This document shows, piece after piece, positions 57,053 through 64,000 of a stretch of 64,000 nucleotides of DNA. The stretch covers positions 337,505-401,504 of the forward strand of contig NZ_KE136363.1 of the NCBI RefSeq assembly GCF_000406965.1, read 5' to 3'. Both the position numbers and the translations under genes were made by a program. The notes below the pieces were generated by a model. That model searched no databases and had not been told where the DNA came from. It saw only the letters and a list, made by a program, of their open reading frames with translations. Origin of the DNA: Enterococcus avium ATCC 14025 (GTDB taxonomy: Bacteria > Bacillota > Bacilli > Lactobacillales > Enterococcaceae). Positions within the stretch are counted from its first letter, which is position 1. Each line of letters starts with the position of its first letter.

Positions 57053-57754
57053 ATGGGAGAACGGGCGGATATTTTTTTGAGTACCTTTAATCGGATTGAA
57101 AAGGAACTAAAACGACAATTAGGCAATCCGGTGAATATGAGCTTTAGTGAAGCGGTGAGACGCTTATCAAAACGGCGAGATAACTTAATTGGCGACAGTG
57201 AGAATGATTTGCTGCAGCTGGCACAATTGCGCAATGCGATTGTGCATGATCAAGTGGCGGATGATTTTGTTATTGCTGAGCCGAATGATTGGGCAGTTAC
57301 ACGCATTAAACAAATCGAGGAAAGCTTATTGCGTCCAGAAAAGGTGTTGCCAAGGTTTGGTAAAAAAGTCACTGGATTTGAACGAAATCTGCCATTGGTA
57401 GAAATCATGAAAATCATCACGGAAAAACGTTTTTCCCAGTTTCCGGTTTATGACTCTGGAAAGTTTATGGGCTTGATTACTTTGAGAACCATTGGGTTTT
57501 ATTTTGCCCAAGCTAGTCTATCTGGTTCTGTTAGTCTTAAGGGACGTATAGCTGAAGATTTATTGTTAGGAAACGGCAAGCGCACGAATTTCAAATTTGT
57601 TTCAGCTGATACAAAAGTTTCTGAGGTAGAAAAAATGTTTCAGACAGAAGCCATTTTAGAAGCGATCTTGATTACAAAAGATGGACATTCGGATGGCAAT
57701 CTGTTGGGCATTATTCGACCGCGAGATATTTATAGTCAAGAAGGGGAGCAATAA
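57053..57754 (+). CDS. HEPN-like / paired CBS domain protein
   Basis: A protein of 233 residues. The N-terminal about 95 residues are helical and contain LRNAIVHD, an R-x4-H motif (R60, H65) typical of HEPN-type domains. Two CBS motifs follow (about 105-165 and 170-230; MKIITEKRFSQFPVYD, LGIIRPRDIY). The CBS pair suggests regulation by an adenine nucleotide. The role is unknown; whether the HEPN motif is catalytic cannot be read. The ATG follows AAGGAGCAGTCG; lspA starts 2 nt after its stop. Confidence 0.65.
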   Translation: MGERADIFLSTFNRIEKELKRQLGNPVNMSFSEAVRRLSKRRDNLIGDSENDLLQLAQLRNAIVHDQVADDFVIAEPNDWAVTRIKQIEESLLRPEKVLPRFGKKVTGFERNLPLVEIMKIITEKRFSQFPVYDSGKFMGLITLRTIGFYFAQASLSGSVSLKGRIAEDLLLGNGKRTNFKFVSADTKVSEVEKMFQTEAILEAILITKDGHSDGNLLGIIRPRDIYSQEGEQ

Positions 57755-57756
57755 GC

Positions 57757-58218
57757 TTGTTAGTCATTTATTTATTATTAAGTGCAGGAATCATCGCGCT
57801 CGACCAATGGTTCAAATGGTGGATCGTCAATCAGTATAATTTTGGTGAAAGTCAAACGATCCTTCCAAATGTTTTGTCACTAACCCATATTCGCAATACC
57901 GGAGGCGCGTTTAGTCTCTTTGAAGGACAGCAAATCTTTTTTATTGTTATCACGATTGTTGCAGTAGTTGCGGTGATTTATTATCTAGTCAAACATTTAC
58001 AGGAGAGTAAATGGCTGACCTTAGGCTTGAGCTTCTTTTTAGCTGGGGCCATCGGTAATTTCATCGATCGTTTCCGTTTAGGTTATGTCGTGGATATGTT
58101 CCGTTTGGATTTCATTAATTTTCCAATTTTTAATATCGCTGACATGGCTTTAGTGATAGGTGTCATTATGATTTTTATTTATATTCTATTAGATGAGAGA
58201 GACAAGAAAAATGACTAA
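57757..58218 (+). CDS. lspA: Lipoprotein signal peptidase (signal peptidase II)
   Basis: A membrane aspartyl protease of 153 residues that cleaves lipoprotein signal peptides. Four transmembrane helices are present, and the catalytic Asp residues are in NFIDRFRLGYVVDM and FNIADMALV. The start is TTG with GGGGAGC overlapping the upstream stop. It overlaps the following rluD, the conserved lspA-rluD-pyr order of Bacilli. Confidence 0.95.
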   Translation: MLVIYLLLSAGIIALDQWFKWWIVNQYNFGESQTILPNVLSLTHIRNTGGAFSLFEGQQIFFIVITIVAVVAVIYYLVKHLQESKWLTLGLSFFLAGAIGNFIDRFRLGYVVDMFRLDFINFPIFNIADMALVIGVIMIFIYILLDERDKKND

Positions 58219-59119
58219 TCAAATTGAAGTAATGATAAAAGAAGAAACCGGGAGGATCGATAAGGTCTTGAATGACCGCCTGGCAGATTATTCTCGTTCA
58301 CAGATTCAACAATGGATCAAGGAACAACATGTTTCCATTGAAGGCAAAGTCATCAAGGCAAATTACAAAGTAAATGCTGGAGATAAAATCCTGATCGAGA
58401 TTCCTGAACCCGAAGAGTTGGATCTTATTCCCGAAAATCTAGATTTGGATATTGTCTATGAGGATGACGATGTCGTGGTGGTAAATAAACCTCAAGGCAT
58501 GGTGGTCCATCCATCTGCAGGCCATCCCAAAGGTACGCTAGTGAATGGATTATTGTATCAAATCAAAAGCCTATCAACGATCAATGATGTGATTCGCCCA
58601 GGGATCGTCCACCGTATCGATAAGGATACTTCTGGTTTATTGATGGTGGCGAAGAATGACCGCTCCCATGAAGCATTAGCGAAACAGCTGAAAGATAAAA
58701 CCTCTTTAAGAAAATATGTGGCGCTAGTTCACGGAGAGATTCCTCACGAAAAGGGACGAATCGAAGCACCAATTGGTCGTTCAAAGGTTAATCGAAAAAT
58801 GCAGGCCGTGATCGAAGACGGCAAACCGGCTGTGACTCACTTTGAAGTTTTGAAACGTTACGAAGGCTTCACGTTAATTGAATTACAGCTAGAAACGGGA
58901 CGTACCCATCAAATTAGAGTGCACATGCAATACATCGGTTATCCAGTCGCTGGCGATCCTTTGTATGGGCCAAAGAAAACCTTGAAGGGGAATGGACAAT
59001 TTTTGCATGCGAAATTATTGGGCTTTGAACACCCCACGACAGGCGAGATGATGGTCTTTGAAGCACCGCTGCCAGAAATTTTCAAAAAAACTTTGAAACA
59101 GTTAAAAGAAAAAGATTGA
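58211..59119 (+). CDS. rluD: RluD-family 23S rRNA pseudouridine synthase
   Basis: A protein of 302 residues. An N-terminal S4 RNA-binding domain (about 12-75) precedes the catalytic domain with the conserved Asp in HRIDKDTSGLLMVAKN and the C-terminal GRTHQIRVHMQYIG. It converts U to pseudouridine in 23S rRNA; the exact position is inferred from family. The start at 58211 overlaps the end of lspA. Confidence 0.93.
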   Translation: MTNQIEVMIKEETGRIDKVLNDRLADYSRSQIQQWIKEQHVSIEGKVIKANYKVNAGDKILIEIPEPEELDLIPENLDLDIVYEDDDVVVVNKPQGMVVHPSAGHPKGTLVNGLLYQIKSLSTINDVIRPGIVHRIDKDTSGLLMVAKNDRSHEALAKQLKDKTSLRKYVALVHGEIPHEKGRIEAPIGRSKVNRKMQAVIEDGKPAVTHFEVLKRYEGFTLIELQLETGRTHQIRVHMQYIGYPVAGDPLYGPKKTLKGNGQFLHAKLLGFEHPTTGEMMVFEAPLPEIFKKTLKQLKEKD

Positions 59120-59180
59120 TTTCTTAAATCAGGAATAGTATAGTGTCTGTAGTAAGAAATAAATAACTAAATAGTAATCC

Positions 59181-59312
59181 TTTAAGAGTAGTCCCGTGAG
59201 GCTAAGAAGGAAGTAGATAGTGATTTGGTCTAGGTGCGCCTAGGTGAACACTATCATTTTGACGAAGTCGATAACATTCCTCCTACCTAACTACGGGTAG
59301 GAGTTTTTTTTG
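59181..59312 (+). promoter_or_regulatory. PyrR-binding pyr attenuator leader
   Basis: AGTCCCGTGAGGCTAAGAAG at 59190-59209 matches the PyrR-binding loop (AGUCCNGUGAGGCU...). The leader ends with the terminator CTCCTACC/GGGTAGGAG and T8 at about 59280-59312. UMP-bound PyrR would stabilise the anti-antiterminator and stop transcription before pyrR. Confidence 0.93.
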
Positions 59313-59428
59313 CGAAAAATAAAGGCATTTAAACGAATAAGGATGTCAGTTCAACTTTTCGCAGTTTACTTTAGGAAGAGAAACTAGTTCCAAAAGCTGA
59401 GCCGATCATCCGCGTGAACGCTCTAGTT

Positions 59429-59483
59429 GAATGATATACGGCATTTGAATCGAACTAATTTTTCCCTGAAAAATTAATTCATT
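59429..59483 (+). repeat. Dispersed hairpin repeat, copy 5 (pyrR leader)
   Basis: TTGAATGATATACGGCAT, then GAATCGAACTAATTTTT-CCCT-GAAAAATTAATTCATT. The hairpin AATTTTT/AAAAATT and outer TGAAT/ATTCA arms are clear. It lies between the pyr attenuator terminator and the GGAGGAG ribosome binding site of pyrR. Confidence 0.7.
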
Positions 59484-59494
59484 AAAACAAATAA

Positions 59495-60043
<549 letters not shown>

Positions 60044-60080
60044 TCAGACAAATATTTAGACACTAGAAAGAGGAAATCCA

Positions 60081-61352
60081 ATGCAAGAGTTTCACAATGA
60101 TGACGTTGTTTTAGATATTCACGACCGCCCAAGTGCAGGCCACTGGGTCGGATTAAGTATTCAACATTTATTCACCATGTTCGGCGCGACCGTCTTGGTA
60201 CCGATCTTAGTCGGAATCAATCCAAGTATCGCTCTAGTAAGTTCGGGGTTAGGAACCTTGGTTTACTTAACGGTAACCAAAGGAAAAATCCCCGCTTACT
60301 TAGGTAGTAGCTTCGCTTTTATCGCGGCGATGAAATTATTAATGAAAAGTGACGGCTATCCAGCAGTTGCCCAAGGGGCTTTGACCTGCGGTTTGGTTTA
60401 TCTGATCGTTTCCTTCATTATTAAAAAAATCGGCTCTGGCTGGCTGGATAAAATCTTACCGCCGATTGTCGTTGGACCAGTGGTAATGGTTATTGGCTTA
60501 GGCCTAGCCAGCAACGCTGCACAAAATGCCATGTATAACAACGGCGAATACAGCTTCAAATATGTGTTAGTTGCTTTGATTACTTTAGCCTTAACAATTT
60601 TCTTCAATATGTTCTTCACCGGATTTTTAGGATTGATTCCCATTCTGTTAGGAATCGTTGGCGGCTACATTACAGCAATGATCTTCGGCATCATCGACTA
60701 TCAACCGATCATCGATGCAAAATGGTTGGCGATGCCAGCGTTCAGTGTGCCATTCGCTACTTATCAGCCAAAACTGTACGTTAACGCGATTACAACAATG
60801 GCGCCAATCGCTTTTGTCACCATGACTGAACACATCGGCCACTTGATGGTATTAAATAAATTAACGAAACGCAATTTCTTCGAAAATCCTGGTTTGGATC
60901 GCACCTTGATGGGGGATGGTTTAGCGCAAATCGTCGCAGGCCTAGTAGGTGGACCTCCGGTAACCAGTTACGGAGAAAACATCGGCGTACTGGCAATCAC
61001 CCGCGTACACAGTGTGTTCGTTATCGGCGGTGCCGCGATCTTCGCAGTCTTATTAGGATTTGTCGGCAAACTCAGCGCCTTGATCTTAAGTATCCCAGGG
61101 CCGGTAATCTCAGGCATCAGCTTCATCTTGTTCGGAGTTATCGCAGCCAGCGGATTGAAAATCTTGATCGAAAATAAAATTGATTTTGATAAGAAAAAGA
61201 ATCTATTGATTGCTTCAACTATCCTAGTCATTGGAATTGGCGGATTGGTCTTTGAAGCAGGCACCTTCACATTATCTGCTATGGCTTTAGCCACAGTCTT
61301 AGGAATTATCTTGAACTTAATCCTGCCGGAGCAGGCACGTAGCGAGAAATAG
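60081..61352 (+). CDS. pyrP: Uracil permease (NCS2 family)
   Basis: A membrane symporter of 423 residues with 12-14 predicted helices. NCS2 signatures include [13 protein letters not shown] near the N terminus, [21 protein letters not shown] and [14 protein letters not shown]. It imports uracil with protons. It lies between pyrR and pyrB, 37 nt after pyrR, so it is part of the PyrR-controlled operon. Confidence 0.94.
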   Translation: MQEFHNDDVVLDIHDRPSAGHWVGLSIQHLFTMFGATVLVPILVGINPSIALVSSGLGTLVYLTVTKGKIPAYLGSSFAFIAAMKLLMKSDGYPAVAQGALTCGLVYLIVSFIIKKIGSGWLDKILPPIVVGPVVMVIGLGLASNAAQNAMYNNGEYSFKYVLVALITLALTIFFNMFFTGFLGLIPILLGIVGGYITAMIFGIIDYQPIIDAKWLAMPAFSVPFATYQPKLYVNAITTMAPIAFVTMTEHIGHLMVLNKLTKRNFFENPGLDRTLMGDGLAQIVAGLVGGPPVTSYGENIGVLAITRVHSVFVIGGAAIFAVLLGFVGKLSALILSIPGPVISGISFILFGVIAASGLKILIENKIDFDKKKNLLIASTILVIGIGGLVFEAGTFTLSAMALATVLGIILNLILPEQARSEK

Positions 61353-61393
61353 ACAGCCAAGCATTTTATCTAGGAATTAAAGGAGGAAATTTC

Positions 61394-62320
61394 ATGATCA
61401 TCCAGTCTGAAGAGATCAGTCTGAAACATTTATTGACGGTGGAAGCCTTAACCGATCAAGAGGTGATGGGACTGATTCGTCGAGCGCAGCAGTTCAAACA
61501 AGGTGCGCGATGGACACCCCACAAGGACCAATACTTTGTTTCCAATCTTTTCTTTGAAAATAGTACCCGAACCCATAAAAGTTTTGAAGTCGCTGAGAAA
61601 AAACTCGGACTAGATGTGATTGATTTTGACGCAAAAACCAGCTCGGTTCAAAAAGGGGAAACTCTTTATGACACGGTTTTAACGATGTCGGCATTGGGGG
61701 TGGATGTAGCAGTAATTCGCCATAGCGATGAGAACTACTATGATGAATTAATCCAAAGCAAAACGATTCAATGTTCGATCGTCAACGGCGGGGACGGCAG
61801 TGGGCAGCATCCTACTCAATGTTTGCTTGACCTAATGACGATTTATCAAGAGTTTGGCCGCTTTGCTGGATTAAAAGTCGCGATTGCAGGAGATATTACC
61901 CATTCGCGCGTCGCAAAATCTAATATGCAAATGTTGAAACGCCTCGGCGCAGAAGTTTATTTTTCTGGACCGAAAGAATGGTATGACGAAAGCTTTGATG
62001 TGTATGGTACCTATCGTCCATTGGATGAGCTTGTACCTGAGGTGGATGTCATGATGCTCTTAAGAGTGCAGCACGAACGACATGATGGACAGGAAAGCTT
62101 TTCAAAGGAAGAATATCATCAAAAATACGGCTTAACGATTGAACGCGGGAAGCAATTGAAAGAAAAAGCGATTATCATGCATCCGGCGCCAGTCAATCGC
62201 GATGTCGAAATTGCAGACAGTTTAGTTGAAAGCTTACAATCACGAATCGTTCCGCAAATGACTAACGGTGTCTATATTCGGATGGCTATTTTAGAAGCAG
62301 TACTTAATGGAAAAGCGTAA
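61394..62320 (+). CDS. pyrB: Aspartate carbamoyltransferase catalytic subunit
   Basis: The first committed step of pyrimidine synthesis. A protein of 308 residues with the carbamoyl phosphate motif [24 protein letters not shown] and the Asp-binding LLRVQHERH. The ATG follows AAAGGAGGAAA. No regulatory subunit (pyrI) gene is seen. Confidence 0.97.
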   Translation: MIIQSEEISLKHLLTVEALTDQEVMGLIRRAQQFKQGARWTPHKDQYFVSNLFFENSTRTHKSFEVAEKKLGLDVIDFDAKTSSVQKGETLYDTVLTMSALGVDVAVIRHSDENYYDELIQSKTIQCSIVNGGDGSGQHPTQCLLDLMTIYQEFGRFAGLKVAIAGDITHSRVAKSNMQMLKRLGAEVYFSGPKEWYDESFDVYGTYRPLDELVPEVDVMMLLRVQHERHDGQESFSKEEYHQKYGLTIERGKQLKEKAIIMHPAPVNRDVEIADSLVESLQSRIVPQMTNGVYIRMAILEAVLNGKA

Positions 62321-62333
62321 AGGGGCAGATAAT

Positions 62334-63614
62334 ATGAAAACATTAATTAAAAATGGAAAGATCGTAACAAAAGACAATCAAACAATGGCATGTGACCTTT
62401 GGCTAGAGAACGGGATTATCGCCGGTATCGGCAAAGACTTTTCGGGCATTTCGTTTGATCAAGAGTACGACGCAAACAATCAATTAATCACACCAGGTTT
62501 AGTTGATGTTCATGTTCATTTACGAGAACCAGGCTTTACTTATAAAGAAACCATCAAGGATGGCTCAAAAGCGGCAGCTCGCGGCGGCTACACAACAGTC
62601 TGCGCGATGCCGAATCTTGATCCAGTTCCTGACACCGTCGAAAAATTCAACGACATAAAAGCGATCATTGATAAGGATGCGGTCGTAAAAGTCCATCAAT
62701 ACGCACCGATTACGGAAGAGCTTCGCAGCGAAACCTTAACCGATCAAAAAGGCTTGAAAGCAGCCGGCGCCTTCGCCTTCACGAATGATGGAGTAGGGGT
62801 ACAAACAGCTGGAACCATGTATCTAGCCATGAAGGAAGCCGCGGAAAATAATATGGCGCTAGTCGCTCACACCGAAGATGAATCCTTATTATTCGGCGGC
62901 GTGATGCATCACGGAAAAATCAGTGAAAAGCTTGATTTACCAGGCATTTTAAGTGCGACTGAATCTTCGCAAATCGCTAGAGACCTGATCTTAGCAGAGG
63001 AAACCGGCGTACACTATCATGTTTGCCACGTTTCCACTAAAGAAAGTGTGCGTGTCATCCGCGACGCGAAGAAAGCCGGTGTGCACGTAACCGCAGAAGT
63101 TTCTCCGCATCACTTGATCTTAATCGATGAAAATATTCCAGAGGATCACGGCTACTGGAAAATGAATCCACCGTTACGCGGAGTAGAAGATCGCGAAGCC
63201 TTGATCGAAGGTTTGCTTGACGGTACGATCGACTGTATCGCAACTGACCATGCACCTCACGGCTTCGAAGAGAAAAATCAAAGCTTCTTGAAATCACCAT
63301 TCGGAATCGTTGGCAGTGAAACAGCTTTCCAATTAATCTATACACACTTTGTTGAAACAGGACGCTTTACTTTAGAACAAGTAATTGATTGGATGGCAGT
63401 CAAGCCAGCAGAAATTTTCGGAATGACGGTGGGAACCTTAAATATTGGTCAGCCAGCAGACATCGCGGTATTTGACCTGAGTCACGAAGAAAAAATCGAT
63501 GACAAAAAATTTGCTTCATTAGGAGTGAACACGCCTTTCACTGGCTGGCCAGTCAAGGGTGCGACACTGATGACCTTCGTGGATGGTCAGTTGGTATACA
63601 ACAAGGAGGACTAA
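62334..63614 (+). CDS. pyrC: Dihydroorotase
   Basis: A zinc amidohydrolase of class I, 426 residues. Metal ligands lie in [15 protein letters not shown], later His in [10 protein letters not shown] and [10 protein letters not shown], and the catalytic Asp in CIATDHAPH. The start at 62334 follows AAAGGGGCAG. It is 13 nt behind pyrB. Confidence 0.96.
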   Translation: MKTLIKNGKIVTKDNQTMACDLWLENGIIAGIGKDFSGISFDQEYDANNQLITPGLVDVHVHLREPGFTYKETIKDGSKAAARGGYTTVCAMPNLDPVPDTVEKFNDIKAIIDKDAVVKVHQYAPITEELRSETLTDQKGLKAAGAFAFTNDGVGVQTAGTMYLAMKEAAENNMALVAHTEDESLLFGGVMHHGKISEKLDLPGILSATESSQIARDLILAEETGVHYHVCHVSTKESVRVIRDAKKAGVHVTAEVSPHHLILIDENIPEDHGYWKMNPPLRGVEDREALIEGLLDGTIDCIATDHAPHGFEEKNQSFLKSPFGIVGSETAFQLIYTHFVETGRFTLEQVIDWMAVKPAEIFGMTVGTLNIGQPADIAVFDLSHEEKIDDKKFASLGVNTPFTGWPVKGATLMTFVDGQLVYNKED

Positions 63615-63618
63615 GACG

Positions 63619-64000
63619 TTGAAAAGACTTTTAATATTAGAAGATGGCACAGTATTTGAAGGGGAAGGCTTCGGCGCTGAAGCAAATGTGGTCGGCGAAG
63701 TGGTTTTCACCACAAGTATGACCGGTTATCAAGAAACGATTACGGACCAAAGCTTCAATGGACAAATCATTACCTTCACCTATCCAATGGTCGGAAATTA
63801 TGGCGTGAACCGCGATGATTATGAATCCATCGCACCCACCTGTAAAGGCGTGATCGTAAAAGAACACGCCCGCTTAGCTAGCAACTGGCGCAACCAAATG
63901 ACGCTAGACGAATTTTTGAAGCGCAAAGGGATTCCCGGAATTTCCGGAATTGATACCCGCGCATTAACGAAAAAATTACGCAGCGTTGGAACGATGAAAG
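63619..64000 (+). CDS. carA: Carbamoyl-phosphate synthase small subunit (partial, runs off window)
   Basis: The first 127 residues of CarA/PyrAA, the subunit whose C-terminal half is the glutaminase; only the N-terminal domain is visible ([41 protein letters not shown]). The start is TTG at 63619 with AAGGAGGA upstream. It is 4 nt after pyrC, in the expected pyr operon order; carB should follow. Confidence 0.95.
   Translation, partial: MKRLLILEDGTVFEGEGFGAEANVVGEVVFTTSMTGYQETITDQSFNGQIITFTYPMVGNYGVNRDDYESIAPTCKGVIVKEHARLASNWRNQMTLDEFLKRKGIPGISGIDTRALTKKLRSVGTMK

Noticed and set aside
60044-60080. Second PyrR attenuator between pyrR and pyrP
   Set aside because: The gap is only 37 nt and contains neither the PyrR loop nor a terminator.

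Overview
The window is a chromosomal segment of a low-G+C Gram-positive coccus, most probably an Enterococcus or a close relative. The evidence is the RNase PH/RdgB fusion, FabI next to a FabZ/FabN-type dehydratase with FabT-like operators, an EbsA-like protein beside RNase HI and a cold-shock protein, the dnaD-nth-ponA-recU-ypsA-gpsB-rnpB-ypsC block typical of Bacilli, and a PyrR-attenuated pyr operon. Species cannot be fixed from sequence reading alone.

Layout. 1-199: the edge of an ISL3-type insertion sequence that runs off the window. 0.2-7.1 kb: a small charged protein, murI, rph-rdgB, a phosphodiesterase, a CBS protein, a zinc-free bS14 gene behind a Zur-like box, a DJ-1/PfpI protein, an MscS channel and ilvE. 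7.19-8.72 kb: an intact ISL3-family IS inserted beside the shared ilvE/fabI terminator. 8.7-13.6 kb: fabI and fabZ/fabN (divergent, with two FabT-like palindromes), a cyclophilin lipoprotein, gap and obgE. 13.6-26.2 kb: an AT-rich gap, an orphan OmpR-type regulator, a DUF1269-like protein, rnz, an SDR, a LapA-like protein, recJ, apt, an SOS locus (lexA plus a small membrane protein with its own LexA boxes), a ynzC homologue, tkt and nox. 26.3-44.9 kb: the dnaD to rlmL block with RNase P RNA, an HD hydrolase, small unknowns, a VanZ-RDD protein, a DEAD helicase, alaS with its T-box, cls, RNase HI and EbsA. 45-51.6 kb: cspA-like, fhs and argCJBD. 51.6-55.4 kb: nested group II introns. 55.7-57.8 kb: two unknown genes and a HEPN-like/CBS protein. 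57.8-64 kb: lspA, rluD and the pyr operon (pyrR, pyrP, pyrB, pyrC, start of carA).

The most striking object is a bacterial twintron. A group IIC intron (about 51612-55374) sits just behind the argD terminator, and its reverse-transcriptase gene is interrupted immediately after the YADD catalytic motif by a complete second group II intron of another lineage (about 52840-54703). Removing the inner 1864 nt restores an uninterrupted 462-residue reading frame.

A second unexplained layer is a family of roughly 55-65 nt hairpin-bearing repeats: three tandem-like copies behind rnpB, one before argB, one before pyrR and a partial copy before argC. The argB, pyrR and argC copies lie directly upstream of the ribosome binding site. 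A third is a LexA-controlled small membrane protein next to lexA, where other Bacilli keep the division inhibitor yneA.
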